Part shown: piece after piece, positions 17,522-26,622 of the stretch
Numbering within the stretch: the first letter of the stretch is position 1
How the letters are laid out: each line of letters opens with the position of its first letter
DNA from: Blastocatellia bacterium AA13
Lineage (GTDB): Bacteria; Acidobacteriota; Blastocatellia; UBA7656
NCBI GenBank assembly: GCA_003222245.1
Contig: QHVH01000015.1
Span: 20,033-84,032 of the forward strand
Direction of reading: 5' to 3'
DNA length: 64,000 bases
Notes under the pieces: generated by a model
Databases searched by the model: none
Seen by the model: the letters and a program-made list of their open reading frames with translations, nothing else
What the model was told of the DNA's origin: nothing
Translations under genes and position numbers: made by a program

Positions 17522-17596
17522 GAGCGGGAGCGCTAACTCGGCTGGTTAAGATGGCCTGCCATATTGCGCGGGCGATCAGAACCGTGTGGACTTTGG

Positions 17597-18364
17597 TTAC
17601 CCGAGCGCGCGGGCAAGCTGGTGCAGCTCCTGTGAAAGTATGCGAAGGAATAACGGCTGTGCTGAGGTCAAGAAGAAATGATCGCCCGGCAGCATTCGCA
17701 TGATGAATGAACCCGACGTCTGGGCGCGCCACGCTTCTATCGCTTCGCGGCTTGCTTCCGTATCGTTAAGGCCGCCCATCGCCATGAGGGGACAAGCCAG
17801 AGGCGGCGCTTCCAGGTATGAGTATTCTTCATTAACGCTGAAGTCCGAGCGCAGCAGCGGCAAAACCAGCTTCATGAGATCCGGATTTTCAAGCACGGCC
17901 TCCGGTGTGCCATTAAGCCGCTTCAATGCGTCGATGAACAGAGGCTCCGGCAGCCTGTTTATGGCGGCCCGCTCGAGTGGCAACTGCGGGGCTCCTCTGC
18001 CCGATACAATAAGGTATGAGGGATCGGTCCGATTCTGCCGGCGAAGCTCGCGGGCAAGCTCGAATGCGATCAGCGCACCCATGCTGTGACCGAAGAATAC
18101 AAACGGCATATCGAGGAAGGGAAGAAGGGCTGGAACTATGGCCTGAACTAACGGAGAAACCTGCGAAAACCGCTCTTCTTTCATGCGGCTCTCGCGGCCA
18201 GGTAGTTGAATTGGACAGACTTCAACTACCGCAGGAAGGCCGTCCGCCCACCCACGAAAAATCTGGGCGCCTCCTCCAGCATATGGAAGACAAAAGAGCC
18301 GTAGTCTGGCGCCAGGCTTTGGAGCTGATTGGAGTACCCATCGATTCGGCGTCTTTCCAGTCAT
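17597..18364 (-). CDS. Type II thioesterase (GrsT/SrfTE-like)
   Basis: Type II thioesterases remove wrong acyl groups from carrier proteins of nonribosomal peptide or polyketide synthases, or end free acyl-chain synthesis. The alpha/beta hydrolase pattern is present: LFCLPYAGGGAQIFRGW at the start of the fold, the nucleophile in GHSMGALIAFELARELRR, the acid in GGLNDTEASREAIEAW and the His in MLPGDHFFL. The 255-residue length is standard. No carrier protein, condensation or adenylation domain is encoded nearby, so the partner synthase is elsewhere or has been lost. GAGAGGG lies about 12 bases before the ATG. Specificity cannot be told. Confidence 0.88.
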   Translation of the reverse strand: MTGKTPNRWVLQSAPKPGARLRLFCLPYAGGGAQIFRGWADGLPAVVEVCPIQLPGRESRMKEERFSQVSPLVQAIVPALLPFLDMPFVFFGHSMGALIAFELARELRRQNRTDPSYLIVSGRGAPQLPLERAAINRLPEPLFIDALKRLNGTPEAVLENPDLMKLVLPLLRSDFSVNEEYSYLEAPPLACPLMAMGGLNDTEASREAIEAWRAQTSGSFIMRMLPGDHFFLTSAQPLFLRILSQELHQLARALG

Positions 18365-18453
18365 TGCCCTTGCTGTTCCCTCTCATTTGAAGCGGTCTCT
18401 TCAGCGATAACGCCCAAAAGATTTGGTTATTCTTCAATCCATTCGCCGTGCCG

Positions 18454-19590
18454 TCAACTCGAAGCAAAATCTCGAATGCGCACGGGAAGGCGCCGAGGAC
18501 CCCAGGCGCCGGGGCTTGCTTGAAATATTCCGGCGCAAACAGCGCCGCAGAACTTACATTGATTGCCGTTGGTTAAATTCCATTCGCCGAGAACATACCA
18601 GTCGCGCGCGATGAGTCGCTCTCCGCAGGCGTGGCAATAGGTGCTTCCGCCTGCCTGATCGTGCACATTCCCGGTGTATGCATATCGCACGCCGTTTTTT
18701 GTGGCGATGCGGCGCGCTCGGGAGAGGATCGCGGCCGAGGTCGCCGGAGTATCGAGCATTTTGTAGTCGGGATGAAACGCCGTGAAGTGCCACGGCACGT
18801 CAGCACCGACGTTCTCGACCACCCATTGCGTCATCTCCTCCAACTCGGCCTCCGAGTCGTTCTCGCCGGGGATGAGAAGCGTAGTAATCTCGAACCATAC
18901 ACTGGTCTGACGCTTGAGATAAACAAGCGTGTCGAGAACCGGAGCGAGGTGTCCGGCGCAAATCTTGTGATAGAAACGCTCGGTGAAACCCTTCAGGTCG
19001 ACATTCGCGGCATCTATGTGGGAATAAAATTCCTGGCGAGGTTCAGGACAGATGTACCCCGCGGTAACTGCCACGGTCTTGATGCCCATCTCACGGCATG
19101 CGTCCGCCGTATCCATTGCGTACTCGATGAATATGGTCGGGTCGTTATACGTGAACGCGACGCTCTCGCAGCCAAGCTCTTTCGCCGCTCGCGCGATTAT
19201 TTCAGGCGACGCCGCGTCGGCCAGAGTATCGGTTTCACGCGACTTGCTGATGTCCCAATTTTGACAAAACTGGCACCCGAGATTACAGCCCGCCGTTCCA
19301 AACGATAGCACCGCGGAGCCAGGCAGAAAATGATTTAATGGCTTCTTCTCGACGGGATCAACGCAGAAACCGCTGGATCGGCCATAGGTAGTTAAAACAA
19401 CCTGATCGTTTTGCCGCGCTCGCACAAAACACATTCCGCGCTGGCCTTCATTAAGCTTGCAGAACCGCGGACATACATCGCACTGAATGCGGGAATCATC
19501 GAGTGCGTGCCAATAGCGTGTAGGAACTACATTCGAAGTAAGGAGGTCGGGACCGGCCTGGATTAGATCACCCATAGAACTTCTCGGCAC
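18454..19590 (-). CDS. amrS: AmmeMemoRadiSam system radical SAM enzyme
   Basis: This belongs to the radical SAM protein family that occurs with AMMECR1 and Memo domain proteins in bacteria and archaea; its reaction is not established. The radical SAM cluster motif is GCNLGCQFC (C102, C106, C109). A Cys set (C37, C40, C44, C54) lies before it and a C-terminal zinc-like ribbon (YCHACGER ... CKFCGAVC) after it. This three-part layout is typical of the family and unlike plain pyruvate-formate-lyase activases. The 5' end is ambiguous: GTG at 19590, or ATG at 19575 with a weak GAGAAG. Neither AMMECR1 nor Memo lies in the window, so the system is split across the genome or reduced. Confidence 0.88.
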   Translation of the reverse strand: MPRSSMGDLIQAGPDLLTSNVVPTRYWHALDDSRIQCDVCPRFCKLNEGQRGMCFVRARQNDQVVLTTYGRSSGFCVDPVEKKPLNHFLPGSAVLSFGTAGCNLGCQFCQNWDISKSRETDTLADAASPEIIARAAKELGCESVAFTYNDPTIFIEYAMDTADACREMGIKTVAVTAGYICPEPRQEFYSHIDAANVDLKGFTERFYHKICAGHLAPVLDTLVYLKRQTSVWFEITTLLIPGENDSEAELEEMTQWVVENVGADVPWHFTAFHPDYKMLDTPATSAAILSRARRIATKNGVRYAYTGNVHDQAGGSTYCHACGERLIARDWYVLGEWNLTNGNQCKFCGAVCAGIFQASPGAWGPRRLPVRIRDFASS

Positions 19591-19878
19591 CCTTTAAATC
19601 TCGCTCAAGTCGCTCTGGATGGCAAGGCCGTCAGAATTACGGACTTTGATCCCGGCCTAAACTGATTTGGCTGAAAGCTTAGAAATCAATGCACGCCGGC
19701 GCGTACTTTCATGTGCTTTGATCACGGCGCGTGCTTTTCCGCCGTTCTTTTACCAATCTGTGCAAATCGGCCCATCCGATCTTCAGTTCTGCTCGCCAAC
19801 TAGATTGAAATGCCAGGCACATTCCTTGCTCTAACGATACAGGAACCAGATTTCATGTTTCACTTCGCGAGGTGAACG

Positions 19879-20121
19879 ATGACTAGATTAAAGGAGGGCT
19901 CTACTCAGCAAGAACGTCATCACGTTCCTGAGGGGCCAACAAAGATCAAGACGGAGTTGAATAGGTATCCTCTGCGTTGCAGGGAATGCGGCGATATGTA
20001 CTATGTGAATGAATGCGACTACCACGACTTTAAGCTCGCCTTCGGAGCCGATCCGTCCGAGCTTACATTCTGCTGCAACGACTGCGAGGACGCAGGCGCC
20101 GAAGAGGCATACGCGCACTGA
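19879..20121 (+). CDS. Small zinc-ribbon protein, 80 residues
   Basis: Four Cys in two pairs (CREC near 34-37 and CCNDC near 65-69) suggest a zinc ribbon fold, with an extra Cys in NECDYH. The protein is acidic at its C-terminus and has no membrane segment. GAGGTG lies 5 bases before the ATG, which makes it a credible gene despite the small size. It ends 8 bases before the converging sbcC gene. It is not a fragment of a neighbour. Its ligand is unknown; a nucleic-acid or protein-binding role would be a guess. Confidence 0.75.
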   Translation: MTRLKEGSTQQERHHVPEGPTKIKTELNRYPLRCRECGDMYYVNECDYHDFKLAFGADPSELTFCCNDCEDAGAEEAYAH

Positions 20122-20128
20122 TTCAGAG

Positions 20129-22957
20129 CTATGAGATTTCTATAGTGCTGCCGCCTACCGACTTGCGAACGTTGATGCGCACCGGCATTCGTTCGGCAAG
20201 CTCGGGAATGTGTGACACGATTCCGACCAACCGGTTGGTTGTACTAAGATTTTCCACGCCCTGAAGCACCACGTCGAGTGTTTCCGCGTCAAGAGTGCCG
20301 AAGCCTTCGTCCAGAAACAGGGATTCGAGCGCGAATCCGCCCCGCCGGTGACTGAGCCCTGACAAACCTTCCGCCAGTGCAAGAGCGAGCGCCAGCGAGG
20401 CCAGGAAGGACTCCCCACCGCTCAGTGTGGTTACGGGTCTCGCGTCGTCGGCATTCCAATGATCCAGCACGATAAACTCATCCTTCTCAAAACCAAACGA
20501 ATAGCGGCCCGAGCTGAGGGTCATCAGGTGTATCGAGCCGTCAATCGCCAGCCGGTGATAAGCCTCCTGCTGAATGAATGCGATGAACTGGTCGCCTCGA
20601 AGCGTCTGAGCCAGATCATGAGCGACCGCGGCATTGGCGCGAGCACGTTCGATTTCTTCGCGCAGCTCCGCGGCCCGCTTGATCTGCGCTTCGAGCGTTT
20701 CGATTTCTTTCTCTCGCTGTAGCACTGTTCTTTTGATCTCGTCGCGCTCGCATTCAAGCTCGCGCGCCTTTTGTTCGAGCTGCGCCGCCGCGTCATCGTC
20801 GGCCCGTTCGATCTCGACCCGGAGGTCCGGAAAGGCGGACAAGAGCAAACTCATGCTGCTCTTAGCAGCCTTGATGAGCTTTGCGCGAGAAAGTTCAGAG
20901 GCTTCGCCTTGCGCTTTTAGCCGTTCCAACGTGCTTGAATCCCCCGCAAGCGCATCCTTCGCCTTTGACATCGCCTCAGCTTCGATTTCCTTTGAGTGAA
21001 GCGCGCCTTCGAGTTTTGTCTTAGCGTCATCCTGCTGCTTCAAAGCGGCTTTGACCGCGGCGACATCGGAATACTCTCCAAGATCGGCGCGAAGCTCTTT
21101 GATCTCGGCCGCGACTCTCTGTAGCTCCTGGCTTTCGGCGGCAGTCTCGGTTTCGAGCTTGATGAGATCCTGCCTGATCTTCTCGGCGCGCTCACGCGCT
21201 TTTGATTCCTCGTCTCGCAACTCGTCCAACCGCAATACCGCTTCTTCGACCGCCGTTCGCAACCGTAACGCCTGATCGCGCAGCTTTTCCAACTCGCCTT
21301 CAGCATCCTTACCGGGCCTCTTTTTCAAAACGTCGCGAACGGCCTTCTCGGCGTCGTCAAGGGCTGCTTGCGCGCTTCGTATCTCATCTCCCTTTCCCGT
21401 CACTCGCGGGGCCAATTGCGAGAGCTCACCTTCTATGGTTGATCTCGACGTGATCAATCGATTCAACTCTTCCTCTTGCTTTCCGATCGCCTTTTTCGCG
21501 AGCTCTATCGAAGGATGGGCCCGGCTTTTTGGAACTCGCTCCACCGGCTGTTCGCAAACCGGGCAGGGCTGCCCCCGTTCCAACAGAAGCTTGAGTTCTT
21601 CCGCCGAGTATTTCCGCTGCAGGTGATCTAATTCTTCTCTTGCCCGATCAAGCGAAGCTCTCCTTTTTGCCTCATCGTCCCCCGCCTCTTTTAGTGTTGT
21701 TTCCCGTCGCTTCACATCCTCGTTAAGCCGGGTCAATTCGTCTTCGAGCTTCTTCTTTCTCTCCTCCTCTTTAAGCCGCCGCCGGTTCGCTTCGATGACC
21801 GCTCTTATGGCGTCCGCGGAGCCGTATTTCCGTATGGAAGCGTCGAGACTCTTCTTATCGGAGTCGTGCTGTTTCTTGACCAGATCTCTTTTTTTCGAAG
21901 CTGTTTCGAGCGCGGCTTCCGCATTCTTATAGTCAGTCTCGAGGTCACTCGTTCGCCGAGTTCTCCCCGTTCGGGCCTCTTCTATGGATCGAATCCGCTT
22001 TTCCTGTTCATGCAGGCGCTGTGATTTTTGGAGCTTCGCGACCAGTTCGTCGCGAATTCGCGAGTCATAAGAGCTCGACTTTATTTGTGCATCGAGTTCG
22101 TCGATTTTCTTCTGTCTCTCGCTAATAGCTTTCTTTGCGGTTGCGATTCGTTTCTCGGCCTCAGTTCGATCAGGACCCATTCTCTTTAGATCGGCTTCGA
22201 CGGTTATCAACTCCCGGCGGTTCTGTCGAAGATTATGCGCTGTCTGGAGCAATTCACGGACGCGGTTCAGCTCCATCGTCAACGGCTCAAGCGATGGCTT
22301 GAGATCCACAAGCTCGCCGCGCAATAGCGCAAGGCGCTCAGGCGTGGAAGCCCCGTAATCGCGGGCGAGCAACCCATCGAGCGTATCGGCCTTATTCTTG
22401 CCCTCCCTGGCAATCTCGTTTGCTCGCTGCATCATTCGCGAGTAAATGTCCAACTGGAGCAGGTCGGAGAGAATTCTTCTTCTTTCGTCGACCTTACCCT
22501 TGAGAAACTCATCGAATCGTCCCTGAGGCAGCACGACCGACTTCGTGAACCCGCTGAAGTCGAGTCCGACAACGGATTCAATGAGCGCATCCGCCTGGCT
22601 TATCTTGTCCGCAAGCGAGATCCATTTGTCGCCTTCGAGCTTCTCGAATCTGACATCGGAGCCGGCTTTCTTGCCGGTCCACTTCGTTTGCCTTGCCACA
22701 CGATAACGGCAATCACCGGATGCGAACTCGAACATCGCCTTCGCCCGGTCGGCGCCCTGACTGATCAATTCGGAGATCGATTGTTTGCCGAGCCTCGGCG
22801 TGCATCCATACAGGCAATAGGTTATCGCGTCGATGATGGAGGTCTTCCCGGCGCCGGTCGGTCCGGTTATCGCGAAAATATCCAGGCCCGTGAAGTCTAT
22901 AACCGCGCGCTGCCTGAAGCTGGTGAAGCCTTCTAATTCGAGGCTAAACGGACGCAT
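20129..22957 (-). CDS. sbcC: Nuclease SbcCD subunit C (SMC-like ATPase)
   Basis: SbcC is the ATPase arm of the SbcCD (Rad50-Mre11 type) complex, which opens hairpins and processes DNA ends. Walker A GPTGAGKTS is at residues 32-40. Two long coiled-coil stretches follow, and a zinc hook with GQPCPVCEQPV stands in the middle, near residue 490. The signature LSGGESFLASLALALALAEGL and Walker B FLDEGFGTLDAET are near the C-terminus. It begins inside the 3' end of sbcD (14-base overlap), so the two are made from one transcript, probably with coupled translation. All key residues are present; the 942-residue length is normal for the family. It converges on the small zinc-ribbon gene. Confidence 0.95.
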   Translation of the reverse strand: MRPFSLELEGFTSFRQRAVIDFTGLDIFAITGPTGAGKTSIIDAITYCLYGCTPRLGKQSISELISQGADRAKAMFEFASGDCRYRVARQTKWTGKKAGSDVRFEKLEGDKWISLADKISQADALIESVVGLDFSGFTKSVVLPQGRFDEFLKGKVDERRRILSDLLQLDIYSRMMQRANEIAREGKNKADTLDGLLARDYGASTPERLALLRGELVDLKPSLEPLTMELNRVRELLQTAHNLRQNRRELITVEADLKRMGPDRTEAEKRIATAKKAISERQKKIDELDAQIKSSSYDSRIRDELVAKLQKSQRLHEQEKRIRSIEEARTGRTRRTSDLETDYKNAEAALETASKKRDLVKKQHDSDKKSLDASIRKYGSADAIRAVIEANRRRLKEEERKKKLEDELTRLNEDVKRRETTLKEAGDDEAKRRASLDRAREELDHLQRKYSAEELKLLLERGQPCPVCEQPVERVPKSRAHPSIELAKKAIGKQEEELNRLITSRSTIEGELSQLAPRVTGKGDEIRSAQAALDDAEKAVRDVLKKRPGKDAEGELEKLRDQALRLRTAVEEAVLRLDELRDEESKARERAEKIRQDLIKLETETAAESQELQRVAAEIKELRADLGEYSDVAAVKAALKQQDDAKTKLEGALHSKEIEAEAMSKAKDALAGDSSTLERLKAQGEASELSRAKLIKAAKSSMSLLLSAFPDLRVEIERADDDAAAQLEQKARELECERDEIKRTVLQREKEIETLEAQIKRAAELREEIERARANAAVAHDLAQTLRGDQFIAFIQQEAYHRLAIDGSIHLMTLSSGRYSFGFEKDEFIVLDHWNADDARPVTTLSGGESFLASLALALALAEGLSGLSHRRGGFALESLFLDEGFGTLDAETLDVVLQGVENLSTTNRLVGIVSHIPELAERMPVRINVRKSVGGSTIEIS

Positions 22958-24092
22958 CGAGCGCCTCCTCGTAGAGTTTCCGGAACAGGGCCGACATCTC
23001 GTCCGATGGCGAACTGGCTCGCTGATGCATGTAGAATCGAGTGAAAAGATCGTGAGGATCGGCTCCGGCGATTTGCATCGGCTCGGCTTCCTGTCGCGGA
23101 TAATCCAGCCTAATCTCCAGCGCGTTCGGGAGTATGTCGCGAACCGTATCGGCTGTGCCCGACGTGGGCTTATCTACTTTGATAGTGACTCGCAGCAAAT
23201 CGTTTCCAAAACTTTCCGAGGCGGCCTTTAGTTCATCAAGCGTGCCGGATACGTCTCGCAATTGCCGCCCTGACGCAAGAGGATAGCTTTCAACCGCGGC
23301 CGGTCGGCCCGGTTTTGCATCGATAACAACCACGCGTTTTTGCTGGTCGCGTTCGCCGAAATCGAGCTGAAGTATCGAGCCGGCATACATAGCACGCGAC
23401 GGGGCCGCGACTTCCTGCGGCCGGTGCAAATGACCCAATGCAATGTAGTGCGCGGTTGAGGGAAATGTCTGGGGCGAGACCGCATACGGTTTGGCTACGT
23501 GTATCTCGCGTTCGCTGAGGGAAGTCTGGGCTCCATCGACATACAGATGAGCCATTAGAAGATTGATCGTCTTTGCCGAAAAAGACTTCGTCAGCGTATC
23601 CGACATCGCCGCGATGCGTTCCGCGTATCCTTGAAACCGTTCGATCTCGGGGCCCATTAACTTCGCGGCGTCCTCGATTCGGCCGGCAGTAACGAAGGGA
23701 AGAACCGCTATCTCAGCACGCTCGCCGTTCTTCTGAAGCTGTATGACTCCTCCGTCCACGGGTCTGACGGGCTCGGGCCGCACGTGAATATCGATGAGCC
23801 GAAATACATCGCGAATCGCAAGCAGTCTTCTGGGATGGTCGTGGTTGCCTCCGATGATGACCGCCGATACATTCAATCCGCGCAACTCAGAGAAGAAGTT
23901 GAACGCCAGTCTCTCGGACTCGGGCGGCGGCGCCTGAGAATCGAACAAGTCGCCGGTTATCAGAACGCAATCGACCTGTTCGCGACGAACCAGATCGAGA
24001 ATTTCCGAAAGCGCCGCTTCGTGTTCATCACTCCGCGACCGTCCCTTCAAGGTTTTGCCAAGATGCCAATCGGAAGTATGAAGAAATCGCAT
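22944..24092 (-). CDS. sbcD: Nuclease SbcCD subunit D
   Basis: The Mn-dependent nuclease subunit of SbcCD. The calcineurin-type phosphoesterase motifs are complete: DWHLGK at 8-13, ITGDLFDS near 46-53, GGNHDHP near 81-87, GHLHRPQ near 220. The C-terminal part (about 270-382) is the capping domain that meets SbcC. It lies directly upstream of sbcC with overlapping ends, the usual operon. The 24093-24397 gap to the divergent peptidase gene must hold both promoters. Length (382) is as expected. Confidence 0.95.
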   Translation of the reverse strand: MRFLHTSDWHLGKTLKGRSRSDEHEAALSEILDLVRREQVDCVLITGDLFDSQAPPPESERLAFNFFSELRGLNVSAVIIGGNHDHPRRLLAIRDVFRLIDIHVRPEPVRPVDGGVIQLQKNGERAEIAVLPFVTAGRIEDAAKLMGPEIERFQGYAERIAAMSDTLTKSFSAKTINLLMAHLYVDGAQTSLSEREIHVAKPYAVSPQTFPSTAHYIALGHLHRPQEVAAPSRAMYAGSILQLDFGERDQQKRVVVIDAKPGRPAAVESYPLASGRQLRDVSGTLDELKAASESFGNDLLRVTIKVDKPTSGTADTVRDILPNALEIRLDYPRQEAEPMQIAGADPHDLFTRFYMHQRASSPSDEMSALFRKLYEEALDASV

Positions 24093-24397
24093 GTTGAGTT
24101 TTGCAGCAAGCCGGCTACGTTGACGACTCTCAAGACTACTGCGGGATCAGATAAGGCTCAAGGCCATTGATGAAAGCGATGAAAGCGAGTTTGATCGCGC
24201 CGCCGACAATACTGAGCGTCGACCAGCGCATTCTCGATTTCAACCGCCAAGCCGCCTCGCCCGGCGGCATATCCGATTACAAGTGTTACAGATGGCGCTC
24301 TGACTATGCTGAGAGGGCGGCCGAAGCGAGGGCGCGTTGATTGCGAAGCCCTCCGCCCGCTGTATATACTTCCGCTCCCGCTCAAGGAGGAAATCGA

Positions 24398-26563
24398 ATG
24401 AATTCTCGATCAACCCGCACAGCGATTGTGTTGCTCGTTATGATCGCCGTCGCCGTCGCGCCTTCGCTTCGAGCGCAATCAAAGGAGTCTTTGCTCAGAG
24501 GCTATTCCTCGTCTCAGTCGCGCACAGAGATTGAGTGGGAGCAGAAAATGCGCGCGACGCCGAATCCGGAGCTGCTTCGCGAATACGTGAAGCATATGTC
24601 GGCCGAGCCGCACCATGTGGGTTCCGCATATGATAAACAGAATGCCGAATTCATCTTGAACAAGTTCCGATCCTGGGGCCTCAAAGCCGACATAGAAGAA
24701 TTCGACGTCTTGTTCCCGACGCCCAAAGAGCGAATAGTCGAGATGATCGAGCCCGAACATTTCCGCGCGGCGTTGAAGGAAACGGCCATACCGGAAGATC
24801 CCGATTCGAACGATGCGAATCAGCTACCCACCTACAATGCATATTCCGGCGAAGGCGATGTAACCGCGCCGCTAGTCTACGTCAACTACGGAGTGCCTGC
24901 CGATTACGAGGCGCTTGAAAAATTAGGGATAGATGTTCGCGGCAAGATCGTCATTGCCAGATACGGCGGGAGTTGGAGAGGGATTAAGCCGAAAGTTGCA
25001 GACGAGCATGGCGCGGTCGGATGCCTGATCTATTCTGATCCTCGCGACGACGGTTACTTTCAGGGAGATGTTTATCCGCAGGGTCCTTATCGGCCGTCGC
25101 AGGGCGTGCAACGCGGATCGGTTATGGATATGCCCATTCATCCCGGAGACCCGCTGACTCCCGGATGGGGAGCGACCAAAGGAGCAAAGCGGATAAAACG
25201 CGAGGATGCCGAAGTCATAATGAAGATTCCGGTGCTCCCAATTTCTTACGGAGACGCGCAGCCGCTTCTAAAGGCCTTGCGAGGCCCGGTTGCTCCCGAA
25301 CAATGGCGCGGCGCGCTGCCGATTACCTATCACGTCGGGCCGGGGCCCTCTCGCGTTCACTTGAAAGCCACTTTCGATTGGGGAATGCACACACTGTATG
25401 ACGTGATCGCGAGGATAGAGGGCAGCGATGCGCCCGATCAGTGGATTGTCTACGGCAACCATCATGACGCCTGGGTAAACGGGGCCGACGATCCCGTCAG
25501 TGGAATGGCTACCGTACTGGAGGTCGCAAGATCTCTTGGAGAATTGACCAGGCAAGGTTGGAAGCCGAGGCGCACGATCATTATATGCGCCTGGGACGGT
25601 GAAGAGCCTGCGCTGCTTGGCTCCACCGAATGGGCCGAGACACACGCAGATGAGTTGAAAGAAAAGACCGTCCTGTATCTGAACTCCGACAGCAACAGCA
25701 AAGGCTTTCTCACAGTGGGCGGTTCGCACTCGCTGGAGCGGTTTGCAAACGAAGTTGCGCGCGATGTACCGGATCCCACTCGGAACAAAACGGTGCTGAA
25801 TGCTCTGAGGGCCCGGCGAATCGAACGGGCGCGAACCGACGAAGATCGAAAGGAAGCGTCCGAACGCGCCGATCTGCGCATTGAGGCCCTGGGGTCCGGC
25901 TCCGACTTCACGCCGTTTCTACAGCACCTGGGGATTGCTTCGCTGAATACCGGGTTCGGCGGCGACGGAGGAGGCGGCGTCTACCACTCGATCTACGATT
26001 CATTTGCCTGGTACACAAAATTCGGCGATCCAACCTTTGAGTACGGACGCGCGCTTGCCCAGGTCAACGGCACGGTAGTGATGCGCATGGCCGATGCTGA
26101 AGTTCTCCCGTTCGAATTCACCGACCTTTCCGAAACCGTTTCGAAGTACATTGAAGAGTTGAAAAAGCTTGCAAAGAGCAGCGGCCGCGAAATCGATTTC
26201 ACGGCTCTTAAGGGCGCGCAGCGCGCCCTCGACGATAGCGCCAAACGCTACGAAGAAGCGCTGGCCGGCGCTCCGCTCGGCGCGATCCATCATCTAAGAA
26301 CATTGAACGAGCGCCTCTACAAGTCCGAAAGAAAATTCACAAACCAGCGTGGTCTGCCTCGCCGCCCGTGGTTCGTGCATCAGCTTTATGCGCCGGGCTT
26401 TTATACAGGCTACGGCGTTAAGACCATCCCAGGCGTGCGCGAAGCGATCGAGGAGAAACACTGGAACGAGATCGAACCGCAGATGAAGGACGCGGTATCG
26501 GCGCTTGTCGCTTTCAAAGAGGAGATCGACGCGGCCGCCAGGATCCTCCGGAATAAGGAATAG
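24398..26563 (+). CDS. Secreted M28-family peptidase, glutamate carboxypeptidase II-like
   Basis: Zinc exopeptidase of the PSMA/transferrin-receptor-like branch of family M28, exported. The ATG at 24398 is chosen because AAGGAGG sits 7 bases before it and because it opens a signal peptide (MNSRSTRTAIVLLVMIAVAV, cut after RAQ near residue 28); a longer frame from 24341 has neither. A protease-associated domain lies at about 130-290. The metal ligands follow in order: NHHDAWVNGADDPVSG, then the catalytic Glu in WDGEE, then NSDSNS, then His in VYHSIYDSF. A dimerisation domain ends the protein. It is the first of three exported peptidases in a row, which suggests breakdown of external peptides. 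Confidence 0.92.
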   Translation: MNSRSTRTAIVLLVMIAVAVAPSLRAQSKESLLRGYSSSQSRTEIEWEQKMRATPNPELLREYVKHMSAEPHHVGSAYDKQNAEFILNKFRSWGLKADIEEFDVLFPTPKERIVEMIEPEHFRAALKETAIPEDPDSNDANQLPTYNAYSGEGDVTAPLVYVNYGVPADYEALEKLGIDVRGKIVIARYGGSWRGIKPKVADEHGAVGCLIYSDPRDDGYFQGDVYPQGPYRPSQGVQRGSVMDMPIHPGDPLTPGWGATKGAKRIKREDAEVIMKIPVLPISYGDAQPLLKALRGPVAPEQWRGALPITYHVGPGPSRVHLKATFDWGMHTLYDVIARIEGSDAPDQWIVYGNHHDAWVNGADDPVSGMATVLEVARSLGELTRQGWKPRRTIIICAWDGEEPALLGSTEWAETHADELKEKTVLYLNSDSNSKGFLTVGGSHSLERFANEVARDVPDPTRNKTVLNALRARRIERARTDEDRKEASERADLRIEALGSGSDFTPFLQHLGIASLNTGFGGDGGGGVYHSIYDSFAWYTKFGDPTFEYGRALAQVNGTVVMRMADAEVLPFEFTDLSETVSKYIEELKKLAKSSGREIDFTALKGAQRALDDSAKRYEEALAGAPLGAIHHLRTLNERLYKSERKFTNQRGLPRRPWFVHQLYAPGFYTGYGVKTIPGVREAIEEKHWNEIEPQMKDAVSALVAFKEEIDAAARILRNKE

Positions 26564-26622
26564 AACGGTAGGAGTAAAAATCACCGCGTCTGCTCAGGTA
26601 TTCTGAAGAAATCAAAAAAATT

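Noticed and set aside
24341..24397. Upstream start of the M28 peptidase
   Set aside because: The AAGGAGG ribosome site and the signal peptide both favour 24398.
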